Assembly: GCF_963678635.1 (NCBI RefSeq)
Contig: NC_087067.1
Coordinates: forward strand, 7,921,716 to 7,985,715
DNA length: 64,000 bases
Direction: 5' to 3'
DNA from: Symsagittifera roscoffensis
Taxonomy: Eukaryota; Xenacoelomorpha; Acoela; Convolutidae
Within the stretch, counting starts at the first letter, position 1. Each line of letters starts with the position of its first letter. Shown piece by piece: positions 1 to 11,398 of this stretch. Position numbers and translations under genes: made by a program. The notes under the pieces were generated by a model. That model searched no databases. It saw only the letters and a program-made list of their open reading frames with translations, and had not been told where the DNA came from.

Positions 1-720
1 GCGGTGCTGCCTCTTCCCCTCATATTCAGGGTAGAAAAACGTCAACGGGAGCGCTTTTTCATGACCCGTTAACATCATGTGCGGACTTATTCCCGTGGTG
101 GAATGCTCCGTGCTGTTGTAAGCACCCATCACTTGCGGCAAGTGCTTGTCCCAGTCATTCATGTAACGCGAGCAGTAGACTCTCAGCATGGATACCAGTG
201 TGCGATTTTGCCTCTCGACTAGGCAATTCGTTTGCGGGTGATAAGTGGTCGAGTGGGCCTGCGCTACCTGCGACCTTTTCATTAACTCCTTCGTGAGATC
301 ACCCACGAATTCTTTGCCATTGTCCGATTGGAATGTGATGGGGCAGCCATGCCTCCTTATCCACACATTTATCAAATGATCGCATGTTTCTTCCGCCGAT
401 GCTGTCATGCAGGGTGCTGCCTCCGCATACTTCGTAAAATGGTCGATCATTACCAGCACCTGATTATAGCCCGTTGCTGTCATGCAGATTTTCTGATGAT
501 CAATTTGCACCACTTCGTTGAAACCTGACGACTCTATTGACTGTAGGGGGAACCTTAGTTTCCTGGGATCCTTCGCCTGCTGACATCACAGGCATGCGGC
601 GATCCACTTCTCACAAGCCTTCTTCAATCCCGGCCATTCGAATCGTTTCTGTATCCTGTTATACACTTTGTCCACGCCTTGATGGCCCATCTGATCATGT
701 GAGCGAAAGAGCAATTCGAT
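1..720 (-). pseudogene. Integrase domain of element A (partial at window edge)
   Basis: Integrase inserts the element cDNA into the host genome. The zinc-binding end is visible near 590-720, with two His spaced four apart (in RSHDQMGH) and a Cys pair. One in-frame TGA lies directly before the second Cys, in AACL-stop-CQQA, near 590. The catalytic core carries all three acidic residues: Asp in VQIDHQK (codon 499-501), Asp in FQSDNGKEF (322-324) and Glu in LVERQNRTL (214-216). The last two are 35 residues apart, the DD35E spacing expected of retroviral-type integrases. The frame is open from the Cys pair to base 1, so the C-terminal domain lies outside the window. The stop codon makes this copy non-functional unless read through. 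Confidence 0.92.
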
Positions 721-1790
721 CTGGTACAACTGTGGTAAAACTATTGAATTGTATTTATAGAGGACCTTGTCCTCCTCTTTTCGTTTGCAGGCTACGATTC
801 CGTCCTTGTTCAGGTACAACAAGTCGTTTCGCTTCAGGTAGAATTGCTTCAAGATCTTGTAGCTGTCTTTTTCCAATTCTCCCTTGTCAGGTGGTCCATT
901 CTCGATCCATCTCTTCAGACTGCTCGTCATTCTATCATTTCGTTGAGCCCTTAGGAGATCCGACAGCCTGTACCTGGCTTTCAAATACGGGTTTACCATG
1001 TTCATTTGCCCACTCATTATCTCCGGAGCATGGGTATCGTCCATCAACTTGACGCACCATATCTTCATCAAAGGCGTTGTTCCTGCACAGATGGCTCCAG
1101 ATTGGTACGAACGACCGTCACCTGTGGCAGTAATCTGGTAGGGCGTTTCAAAACTGCTATCAGCTCGAGCTCATCAGCAGCATTATCCACCACGGTGCCC
1201 TCCTCGTCGGAGGTGTACATGTCTCTGTCCGGATCCTGATGCATTTCCCTGTCCAGCCCCCGCTGTTTCCAGTCCACCAACAAGGAATGAATCGCAATCT
1301 CCAATACATCAGAATTGGAAGTAGTCTCAGATGTGTTGTCCCAGGACTGCGGCCTCGAGTCATCACTTGAGCCGAATGACTCCACACCATCACGTTCCAA
1401 TCTGTCTGTGATGTTTCTCGACTTCCCGTACAAAACTCTTTCCCTTGGTTGCTTTGAATCCGACTCCCCGGATAACATTCTATCCCTAGGAGGTCTCTCG
1501 GTGACAGTCAACCGCTGCATGGTCTCCATCCACTCACGATCATGCCTATCCACTTCCCTGTCCAACAAGTCACGGAGCTTTCCCATGACGTCCGGCGCCA
1601 CGTTCACCGTCCTGTTCAATAGAGCCATGCTGTTTATACCTAGTCTGGTAAGTTCCTGCTGTACCAAGTTGGATCGGACTGGCAGATCCAACGGAACGGG
1701 CTCGCCTCTGGCTAAAAGCTTTATCTCCGCGGCAGTCTCTACGGGAAGGTCAGGGTGTCCGGGTATAGGATGCCCTGACTTGTCAACCAC
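586..1790 (-). pseudogene. RNase H-integrase linker region of element A pol
   Basis: Two overlapping minus-strand frames (1068-1790 and 586-1071) cover the stretch between RNase H and the integrase zinc finger. The upstream one is hydrophilic and charged, with no fold I recognise. The downstream one has a Lys/Arg-rich segment (KARYRLSDLLRAQRNDRM) and leads directly into the integrase His pair. The frame changes near 1070 and near 1790 indicate indels. Such linkers are long and poorly conserved in this group of gypsy elements, so no separate function is claimed. Confidence 0.75.
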
Positions 1791-3000
1791 CTAGTAAGTG
1801 GCAGTTTGTCGTAGGTTTCTTTGTCAAGAAAGGAAAACCCGTCTTTGATTTCTGATTGGTTAGCCTGTTTCTCCTCGAGGTGCTCACAAAATTCTGTCTT
1901 TTTACTGAGGCTATCTGCGTTCTGGTGCTTGTCACGGGTACGGTGCTCTATGATCATCTGGTATCCATCCAGGCGCACGATCCAACGACCAATATAACTT
2001 TGGTCCATCGAATAGGTTTTCAGCCAGGCAAGGGCACGATTATCCACACGTAACTTGAAGGGAGCACTCCCCAAGTAATCCCTGTATTTTTCCACGAAAC
2101 TGATCACCGCAAACATCTCCGCTTTTGATGCGCCGTACTTCATTTCAGAATCACTCAGGACTTTACTCCCGTAGGCTATCGGACGAAGAACCGTTCTCCC
2201 GTTCCACTCCTGCTCCTGGTGAAGTATGCCCGATATCGCAACCACTGATACATCCGTATCCAGCACGAACATCCCCTTCTCTGTTGGCATGCCGAGGACC
2301 GGTGCCTCGCAAAGTTCACATTTGATGTTTTCAAATGAAACTTGTGCCTCATCAGTCCAGGCGAACTTTTTGCCCTTGTTTCTCATCAACCTCTGCATGG
2401 GGTATATTTTTTCAGCATACCCCTTGATGAACTCTCGATAATAATTAGCGAATCCCAAAAACTCATCAGCTGTGTATCTGTCTTAGGTGCCTTCCAGGTC
2501 AGCACCGCTTCAACCGCTTCGGGATCTGGTCTCACTCCATGTTTGTCAACCAGGCGGCCCAGATACTTTATGGAATCCCTGAGGATTTCACACTTAGAGG
2601 GTTGACATTTCAGACCCGCCTGCTTCATGCAAGAAAACACCTCCTCCAACCTCTCTATGTGGTCTTCTAAGGTTGGTGTTGCAATCACGACATCATCGAC
2701 ATAACACATGATGAGATTCCCGTATTTCTTAGTGATGCTCGTGAGTGCCTGGGCCATCAGTCGCTGGAATGTGGCCATCGCGTTGCACAATCGAATGGTA
2801 TCCTCTTCCACTGGAACAATCCCAGCTCACACGCGAAGCCTGTTTTCCGTCGATCTTGCTTTCTGAGTGGCACTTGCCAGAACGCAGAGCCCAAATCCAA
2901 CGTCGTGAAGAACTTCGCGTCTCCCAGCTTGGATAGGCTCTCATCGATGCGGGGAATCGGGTATGCGTCCCCCTTTCTTTTTCGCCATGACCACGCCACA
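1790..3000 (-). pseudogene. Reverse transcriptase palm and RNase H of element A
   Basis: The RT makes cDNA from element RNA and RNase H removes the RNA strand. On the minus strand, 3000-2757 carries the first catalytic Asp block (FFTTLDLGSAFWQVPL). A second frame, 2811-2386, carries the active-site box YVDD in LIMCYVDDVVIATP near 2700. A third, 2458-1739, carries the RT tether/RNase H region: FVLDTDVSVVAISGILHQ (first Asp), KAEMFAVISFVEKY (Glu) and LRVDNRALAWL (Asp). Frame changes near 2770-2800 and near 2400-2450 break the polyprotein, although catalytic motifs survive on either side. The order and motif style are typical of metazoan Ty3/gypsy pol. Confidence 0.93.
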
Positions 3001-5019
3001 AGCCCATGCGGACTTCGACGGCTCGATCATGTCGTACTCCATTAACATCTCGATTTCCTTCCTACACGCTTCTGACTTGTTTGGGGTCATTCTTCTCGCC
3101 CCTTCCCTATGAGGTACCGAGCCCTCTTCTATCTCAATCTCGTTTTCTACAAAATTACAACAACCTATGTCGGCCTTATGTTTCGAAAAAACGTCTGCGT
3201 TCCGATTTAGCATCGCTCTGAGCGAATCTAGTTTCTTGTCTGATATTTTACCCTTCAGATGTTCTATCTCAGGTAGGACAGGTTTATTCGCTGCTAACTC
3301 TGCTTCTGTCAGCCTCTCAGGAAAGTTGGAACAACTAGACAGCCCATCATCTGTTTCCGACTTCATTGAAAACAATTTCCTAGAAGATTTCAATTCATTC
3401 ACTCTCTTCATTATACATTCTTGGTTCGCATGTAATGGACATTTAGTTACATCAAACTTTTTCAAGTTCTCCACACTCTGAAAGTCTGTGTTCAGAGGCA
3501 AAGCGTAGCCAAGTTTCTTTCCCCTCTGTATTGTCACTGTTGTTGCTTCTGTGTTCAATAACACACTCACACACAGTCCGCTCTGAGTGAGTGAGAAGCT
3601 TCTTCCTAAAATAGCCGAGCTTTTACTGTTTGGATTTGGTACCAGACACACCTGTCTGTCATTGCTGAGTTCTTTCAAGTTCCTCATCCTAAACGTCGCT
3701 ACTACGGCTTGGTTTGATTTTAATCTAACTTTTCGATCCAGAAAAACTGGCACCTTGGCCTGGTTAATTAAGATCTTATTAAGGGGTCTCTTTTCATACT
3801 TTCTCTCAGGATCCTTGATCCTAATCAACCCGTCATTGAGATCGATCGTGACGTCAAAGTTGCGCACGAAATCCCTTCCTAAGATGAACTGATCGGATTC
3901 GTCCAAATTCTCCACTACTAGGAAGCTCATCCAAAGATGTCTTCCTCCGAGCTGCAGTGAAATGATCGGGGTTCGTCCAGTCACATAGATCGCTCCCTGA
4001 TTGGCCGCCGCCAACCTGATGTTTGTCGGTATGAGATCCGACCTCTCGAAACCCATGTCGGTCCAAGTTTTGACTGGCATGACACTAACCACTGCTCCCG
4101 TGTCTAGCAGTCCCTTTACTGAAAGTTGTCTGCCTTGCACGTCCAGCACGTGCGCAGCCAGATCGGCCTCGCAACCTATATGCACCGCATCTTGTTCGAG
4201 CATCGCGTTGTGTCCGATTCGTCTAACCTTCAGCTCCTCTTGACCAATGTATATCCTGCCAATCTGATCCTTCGCATCAGTTATGTGAGCTTTCGTGTAA
4301 ATATTGATGCCATCCACATTCATTAGGATCGGGTAAGGGCCATGGACATCGATATAATGTCCATCCACTTTCATCAGCCTCGGACCTCCCGTTGTGAGCA
4401 GCGCTCGCACTGCCCTGGAGTCCAGTTTGGGATCTTTCTCCTTCAGGTAGTCGGCATAGATGTCCAGGTGGACTAGTGTAATCTCGGATGGTTCACTCAA
4501 GTTCTTGACCATCTCGTGCCCTGCGACTGAGATAATGGACATTATTTTTGTCCCCTCTTTCGTCATGCCGAAAGTTTTACCAGATATAACATTCAGTTTT
4601 AGTCCCTGTTTCCTGGGTTCCTCTTTGTCTTCTACTTTCGTCGTTTTACCCAGAACATTAAAACTTTCCCGAAGATCTGTGCTCTCCAGCTCCGACCTTA
4701 CCCATTGCTCCACTTCTTTCGTGGCTAGGTCCTGTTTGACATTCTGCAGCGCTGTCCTTGCCGCCAGGCCGTAATCCACCTTGAGTGGGCTAGACGACTC
4801 TGCCTCGAGGTTCGAGGCCACCACCTCGTCAGGCAGTGTCTTTACCTTTTCGGTCGTGAAGGTGCTCGGTGTCGTCTCCTTCCTCCGAGATTCAGCCTCG
4901 TTCATCAGACGTGCTCGACTGGCCTTGACACCCGAAAGCGCTTCTTCGTGGCGGGGATGTTTCGCGTCCGCTACTGCATCCCAAAATTGAGTACAATCCG
5001 ACTTGAAGTGTCCCTCCAA
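2941..5019 (-). pseudogene. Aspartic protease and N-terminal RT of element A pol
   Basis: This is the longest open frame in the window, 692 codons on the minus strand. It opens with the end of a CCHC zinc knuckle (EGHFKSDC). The retropepsin active site follows in the middle (LLDTGAVVSVMP), with the C-terminal retropepsin strand FILGRDFVRNFDVTIDL. The RT entry segment comes near the end (IEMLMEYDMIEPSKSAWACG). Retropepsin works as a dimer, each subunit giving one DTG Asp. The frame ends in a frameshift inside the RT fingers (after VVMAKKKGG), and the next RT block is in another frame from about 3000. A TAG directly upstream separates it from gag. Confidence 0.92.
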
Positions 5020-5022
5020 ATT

Positions 5023-7419
5023 CTAGAAGAAACACCTCGGACCATACTTCATGATGAGCCCTCTGACGTACTCTTCATGATCCTCGTCGGTCGCGTCGGC
5101 GTCCTCGAGAAAGTAGCCTATCGCCTTCATGTTCTGTTTGTATGCAGAACACGCCGAAACGTGATAGTCCATCGAACCACAATTCGCAAAACTCATTTGC
5201 TCCATGTCATTTGCTCCATTTGCTCCATTCACAAAACTCCTTTTATCCATGTCATCGCGAGGTTTGTACCAACTGGAAATCGCACCAGTGTTTGTCCCGC
5301 TATAGTTGCCATAATTGCTGTAACGGTTTTGCGCCCTCGCTTTTATGAGTAAATACTCGCGTGACTTCATACGTAAATCGTCGGGCGTGGGTACCTGGTC
5401 AAGCGACACGGTGAAGTGTGTGGCCAACATCGTCTTCAACTCCTCACTCCTTACTCCGTCCATGAACTTCGAAGCAATCGCCAAGTTTCGCTCGGATATT
5501 CTCTCATCTGGGTTGCTTCTCCTCCTAAGCAATTCGAGGTCGTCCATAAATTTATCTATGGATTCGTCATCTCTTTGACGCCTCTTTTCGAACTTCACCA
5601 TAGCCTGGTGCCCTTGTACTCCAGAACCGAAACGATTCAGCAGGATGTCGAATATCTTGCGAGCGCTGTCCCTCTCATTGGCTCTTTTCGCCATTACACA
5701 ACTTAATGCAGTACCCTCCAGGTTGCTCGTCAGCGCGCTGCACTCTTGTTTCTTGGAGAGATTCTCTTCCTCAAAGTGTAACTTCATCGCCTCTATCCAA
5801 GTATCAATGCAGCCGTCTGACTCGTCTTCATATGACTTCGGCTTTTTCAGTGTCCTTCTTGACCTCTCTCCTCTCCCGGTTGACTTCGAGAGCTTCGTGA
5901 TGATTGTTTCGAGAGATCTGTTCAGAGGCTCAAACATCGAGGCATACATCGTTGTTCCTGTGAGACTGTAGTCAGATCTGGCCCTGAACTGACTTGAGGC
6001 ACTGTTGGCAACCTTGTCTCCGGGGTGGCATCTTCCTCCGGCGGGACTGGATTCGTCCAGCCAGGCCTCGACGGGGCTGCCCTTGGCCGCTCCTTGCTTC
6101 TAGGTTCGTAGTTCGTTCTCGAGCCTTGCTGGGCTCTGGCATTGCTGCCCGTACCATCTCCATCATTCGCATGGCGTGAGCGCTCCCTTGGTTTGGAACG
6201 CTCCTGCCAATTGCTCCCATTCAGGATCGCGTCAAGCTTCCGCATCATTAGGCCAGACTTTGCATCTAACCTTTTCTCCAGGCTAGTCATTGTGTGGGCG
6301 TAGGTACTATCATGATCTTTCAACAATCGTTCGATCTCCCGGGTCATCCTAGCCTCTCTTTCGTATGACTCCTTGTTTGCCTGTGCCAGGCTCTCCGCCA
6401 GGCATTGATCGGTGTTGCGAATCAACTGAGCCTGATCAACCCTCGCCTGCTACTTCACGTGCGTTAGTTCGTCTCTCAGATTCTCTTGACCTTTGTGAGC
6501 TCTCTCATTAACCTGATCTATTCTTTTAGTCATGTCCCGTCTCAGTTCATCTAGACCATTCATTACGCCAGCAAACATGTCACTTATGTCGCCAGTGGCC
6601 CCAAATGACGGGGTTAGTCCCAGAGAAGATGAGGTCAACTGCGGCTGCAGCCTGGTGCTTGATGACGCACCGCCTTTGTGCTTGCTCATCGACGTCATTA
6701 ATCTGTCGAAGGTTGATGACGCTCCCATCGTTATCCCATCTGACATGGGCCTGGTCGGCGAGGCTGACGACGCCTTCCTGCTCATATCGTTCCTTGGGCA
6801 CGGTGTGAAGTTCACATCCGGATGGGCTATCTCCGGGTAGTCATAACTGGAAGTTAAACCTACAGTTGGAAGTGACGCCATGCGCTCGTCGTACAAAGAC
6901 TTCCAACTCTTCTTGGCCTTCGAACCCGGTTGTTCTTCACTCGACATCGGACTTATACTCGACATCATCGCGTTGATGCTCTGCTTGGCCAGAGATGAGT
7001 GGGTACTAGCCGAATGTGAGTACTCTCCCCTCCACCTGTGACTCTTGGTCTCCGATTTGGACATCCCCTTAAATAACACTTCCTCTCGCAACTCGACCTC
7101 GGAATGCTCCGAGGTCTCCTCCGTCCTCTCGACTTCCTCCCGCTCGAGGTCCTCGCTCGGCAAAGGGGTCCACAAGCGTTTCGCTCGCGGTTCCGGCTTT
7201 GGCGCTCCGCCTTTGATCGCCATCGAGGTTTTTCTCGCTCCTTAGTCTCAATTCGCTCACTGAAAGATCAAGTTGACCTTTAGTCGATTCGGTTTCGGCA
7301 AACACGTCGGAGGCGCTGCTAAACGAGGACTGGCTACGTCTAGTTTTAAATTTTCGCGTGCTGCCCTTGCTCCGCCTGGGAATCTTAGTAGTCAATCCTA
7401 ACGAGTCCCTGCGCTGCAT
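5023..7419 (-). pseudogene. gag of element A, broken into four frames
   Basis: The likely start is the ATG at 7417-7419 (MQRRDSLGL). The reading frame changes near 7220, stops at a TAG near 6450, shifts again near 5940 and runs on to 5023. The middle part has a charged helical stretch (YEREARMTREIERLLKD), suggesting a coiled coil. The last part resembles a Ty3/gypsy capsid (FMDDLELLRRRSNPDERIS), then two CCHC knuckles. The first knuckle has lost a Cys and its His (FANCGSMDYHVSAC). In the second, the codon for the second Cys is a TAG (CFF-stop-NLEGHFKSDC). Gag should package element RNA; with these lesions it cannot be made intact. Confidence 0.88.
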
Positions 7420-7480
7420 GCTTTGTGACAAAAAACAATATTCGTATGATTTAATGGCGATGCACACGTACCGCAAACAA

Positions 7481-8400
7481 GTTCAAGCTAAATTACTTAA
7501 CGCTGCCTCTTCGATCTCGTAAGTATCAAGAGTGTCTCTTAGGGTTCTCAATGACAATCTTAGTGACTCAGCCAGAGTTACACACACAGGGCCTGCTCAG
7601 TATTGATATAATGCTAACTCAACCCTGTCGTATAGTCTAACAGTATCACAAAATTTTCACAAGATATAATCAACACACAAAACACAATAGATAATCAGAT
7701 AAGAATATCCTACAGGTGACAGCGACCTTTTGTCAGTATCAATTTATCGCCACACAATTTATCAAGTCACTGCTTTGTTAAAATTAAACAATCTTTGATA
7801 AAAAGCAGTGATGATTCAGAAACAGATCAAAAAAACTTAGTCTTAAAGAAAAAGACTTCCCCCAATCGGAACGATCCGAAAGAACAAAGCCCAGGACACA
7901 GTCTTCTCAAGTGGGTGTCTATTTGCCTAATACACCCTCCGAGGTCTTCTTTTAGGTGTCCAGCGATTGCCCGAGCTGTCCTATTAAGTGGCTCAAGGCA
8001 ACCTCTGATCGAAAATTTCTAAAGTCTATGAAAAAGCTCTCCCACACCCGGACTGCTCCAACTGCACGAGAGTAGGGAACAAATTTTCTTCTGAAGTGAG
8101 TGTGTATTTGCCTAATACACTCGCCAAGGTATTCCTTTATTTGTTTCCGGATTGCCCGAACTTTCCTATTAAGTAGCTCAAGGCAACCACACAACCAAAA
8201 TCACAATCAAAAAAAATTTTTGTTCGGGTACTTCTGATAAACCCGATCTAGAATCCAAAGTTGATCAAGAATTTACGGGTCAAAATGGGCTCTTATGATC
8301 CTAATAAGCACGCCTAATATCCTAATATGATTTTGATTAAATGGATATTTTCCGTTTCCCAAATTGCCACAGACGGTTTCGTCAAGTTTCTAACAAGGAA
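7481..8400. other. Upstream flank of element A: probable 5' UTR/LTR region
   Basis: No coding frame is convincing here. The region lies directly upstream of gag on the minus strand, so it should contain the leader, the primer-binding site and part of the 5' LTR. I found no clear TGG-type primer site next to a CA end and no second LTR copy in the window, so boundaries are not called. It contains the 185-bp tandem repeat listed separately. Confidence 0.4.
7853..8187. repeat. Tandem repeat, two diverged copies, period about 185 bp
   Basis: The best matching parts are 7903-8002 and 8088-8187. Both begin CTTCT(C/G)AAGTG and end GCTCAAGGCAAC, with shared TATTTGCCTAATACAC and CTATTAAGT(G/A)GCTCAAGG blocks. 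Similarity continues upstream (7853 and 8035). A tandem repeat upstream of gag is where LTR enhancers often lie, but that role is inferred from position only. Confidence 0.7.
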
Positions 8401-10480
8401 GGTTGTTTAGAAGGTTTAAGACACTCCGGAGGGTTACTTCGGAGGATTGTTAAGACACTTAGCCTACTTCGGGGGTTACCTTAATCACCCAAGTTACCTC
8501 GGAGGGTCCCCTTAAATTTACTAAGGAGGGTCAATAAGATGCTTAATATGCTCCGGAGGGTTACTTCGGAGGGTACCTCCAAACTTTTCAAATCTCTGAG
8601 CCTCACTTAGAAGGGCCTTCAATTAACTTCAGGAAGCGTCAAAACAAGTTAAATTCTCTGAGGGGGGGCTGTTTTAACTTCTTTGGATAACCTCGTGGAA
8701 ATTTTCCACTAAGGAGTGTTGCTAAGGGCCTTAGCTGACTCCAGAGGGTTATCTCGGAGGGTTCCCCAAAAATCAAGAAAAAAGGTTATGTTACCGCGAT
8801 AAAGTCTCCAAAAGCGGTCCACCTGACTTGAAACTAGGTTGGCTGACACGGTCAACCTTCCCAGTTGGATAAAAAGGTGTTTTGATAAAATTTTCTGCCG
8901 CTCGGAGGGTTACCTGCGATTTGGAACCTCCGAACCAACAAATTCTAAAAAACTTTTCTTTTCCGTGATTATCAACCCAAAAACGGTTGCGGTCCAAAAA
9001 ATTGGTCCAAAACGTCGACTTATGGTACCAAAATTATCCCGATCGGATGACTAGTCATTGAGAAATTGCCAAAAACGTGTTTATCCGAATGGCCTTTTTT
9101 CACCACCTGAGAAACTTTTTCCGCAATTCCTATCGAAAGTGCCTACAAATAATTGAAACGAGCGTAGTAGCCCTGTACGGCACTGGAATAGTGCAAAAAA
9201 CCGGATCAAAATTGGTTTGGAGACAAAAATTTGGCCAATAACTATCAAATTTGGACCCTCCGATTCCTTCCTTTTCCAATCCTTAAGTCGTTAGCTCTAT
9301 CTACGGAGCTAATCGGAAGGTTATTCAAGAATTTTTCTGGCAGCCGAGCATGTTGTGCTAGCACGCTCCTAACACAAAAAATTTTATTGCTCTAACTCTA
9401 AAAACTCAAAAACTCGATCCCCAAAACAGATTGACAAAATTCAGAAAATTATCGAAATTTTGAGCGAAAAATTTTGGTTTTTTCCAACTTTCACTGAGTC
9501 TTTTCTCACGCGGTTTCTTTAGTTAGGGGGATCGAACTACGTAGCTACTCCCTATATAAAAGCTTTTTGCTGTTCGAAAAAGCTCGGTTATCCAAAAAGT
9601 TGGGGGTCTACAGTTTGATCGAAAATCGATAATTTTCGACGAAATTTGGGTGTTTCTTGGGTCTGAGTAGGAGATAAGTTATATATAATAAGGATAATAA
9701 CCTATTAGCAGTTGCTTATAAATATTACTATACCCTCCCTTGCACCAAAATACCCGAATTAAGACCCTTAACTCGGAAATTTGTAATCGATGGAGGGTAC
9801 AATCGGACCGTGCCAATCGTGCCCCCCACCACTTAAGTTTTAATGAACTAGTACCCGAACGATACTAAAATTGTTTCAACGATACCCCACAGTAGTTGTG
9901 GATGTTGTCCCTATGTCCCTGTTGAGTGTGGAACACGTCGGTCAGCTTGCCACTCTACCCTCCGGTAACCGGTAAAATCACCATTAACGTGCTTAAACAC
10001 TCAAATTACACTCGAGGGAGGGTACCCAACCCTTCACCAAAACACTCAATCTTTTTATCAGAAACGATCTAAATCAATCTGAAACAACAACAAATAGAAA
10101 GGTCAGATCACATCTCGTCCGGAAATTACATATAAACTGTCACTTTATGTTTTTTACTGTTTTTGGTCTTTTTTGGGTTTTTTACTGTTTTTTGTACTTT
10201 TTTGTTTTCAAATAAATTTGTTTTTGGCTTTTTCTTGGTTATACACTATTTTTGTTTGGTTTTACGCTTTCTCTTTAATTGTTTTTGGTCCCGGGACCTT
10301 GGGGCAAACGGGCTCATGACTTCCCACCTAACCCTCCGGCCCCCGGAATTTTCGGTGTTAACTAGGTTAAAAAGCTAAATAGTACTGGACGGAGGGTACG
10401 CACCTTCCCCCTAGTAGAATAACGGTCACCTAGGCCTCTAACTTGGGCATACGCCCGGAGCGGAGGGTTTGTCGCTGAAA
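8400..10480. repeat. Dispersed cluster of a GGAGGGT(T/A)-type motif
   Basis: A short motif, roughly CTTCGGAGGGTTACC or its core GGAGGGT, recurs at irregular spacing on the plus strand (for example near 8430, 8499, 8555, 8575, 8745, 8760, 8905, 9793, 10015, 10390, 10465). It also occurs inverted (ACCCTCC near 9257, 9725, 9957, 10333). The copies are densest at 8400-8770. It is not a simple tandem array, and no ORF explains it. It could be part of a long LTR or a protein-binding cluster. Confidence 0.6.
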
Positions 10481-11398
10481 CGCTTGCTGATCATGATGGT
10501 CTTATGCCTTTGACAGGCCCACCCAGGAGCGCCATAAAAACGTCTATGTAACATTCGCCCAAATACTACACAGCGACGGAGCGTAGAAAAAGTACCAATT
10601 TAACGACTGGCAGGCGTCAGTTACCTTAATCCTACTCGTTTTTCACCGTCTCGACCTTGCCAGTTGATTTTCTGGTCTGTTTAGGGCTAAGTAAAAAGTT
10701 ACTGTTTTTAGGCCATCAGTCGAACGACTTTTGATCAGCTTTCGTTTACATGCGAACACAACCACATAGCTGAGTCTCGGATCCTCAGACTACGTGATTG
10801 TCATTAAAAACACGGCTCGAACAACCTATTTTAACATGTTTTTGTGTGACAGTTCTATATTAAATCCATTGGAGATGGATTGACCCTTTCCTCTTTCTAG
10901 CTACTCATATTCTAAAATATCAAACTATACCGGTGTTAATTTAAAATTTCACGACATCCAAGTAGCTATACAGTCAGTTTTATACAGTCCCTTCACATAA
11001 AACAGTAATCGATGGAGATAACTTCTTATCTCTTCCAATTTGTGTCCCGGGAGGGTTCCGTGGTATATTCCTTCCCCACTGAAGCTTCCTTCTCCACTAA
11101 TATCCACTGATAAGGGTCTTATCGTGCGTTGTTGCCACAATAAGAGGCTTCGTATTTTCCGTCTCTTGTGCGAACGTTTTTCACAATATTTCGCGTTGTT
11201 CTACTTTTTCGTCTTTTTTCGTCAAAATGGCCGTCTTTTTTGTATTTCTGAGAAATATTCACTTTTCAATCGAAATTTTGAAAATAAAAATTCCAGAATA
11301 TTCCTACCCTCCTTCGCAATACTTTTCCGTTAATAAGGCCTTTTTTCATTCTTTTTCGTGTCGCCGGAAGGTTGCGCTGTGTCATCTGGCAGAATGGC
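10480..11398. other. Non-coding stretch without a recognised feature
   Basis: Only short frames without recognisable domains are present. The longest, on the minus strand at 10949-11140 and on the plus strand at 11040-11333, overlap each other and show no motif. It separates the element A flank from the LINE/Fos array. Confidence 0.5.

Larger units (their letters stand above)
1..7480 (-). mobile_element. Ty3/gypsy-type LTR retrotransposon A, decayed, 3' end outside window
   Basis: Read on the minus strand, the order is gag, aspartic protease, reverse transcriptase, RNase H, linker, integrase. This is the standard order of Ty3/gypsy elements and differs from Ty1/copia, where integrase precedes RT. 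Several frameshifts and in-frame stops divide what should be one or two long frames, so the copy looks dead. The integrase runs off the window edge, so the 3' LTR cannot be seen and no LTR pair can be compared. The 5' LTR must lie above 7480, but I could not fix its ends. The coding part is clearly more GC-rich than the AT-rich DNA of the rest of the window. Confidence 0.93.

Noticed and set aside
537-7245. Many plus-strand frames over element A
   Set aside because: They are shadows of the minus-strand gag-pol frames, whose catalytic motifs are unambiguous.
7430-7800. Possible primer-binding site of element A (TGGCGATAAATTG on the minus strand near 7750)
   Set aside because: No CA LTR end precedes it and it fits no tRNA end beyond TGGCG.
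10163-10378. Plus-strand Phe-rich frame resembling a membrane peptide
   Set aside because: Driven by a poly-T tract with repeated TTTTTGG words; no other support.
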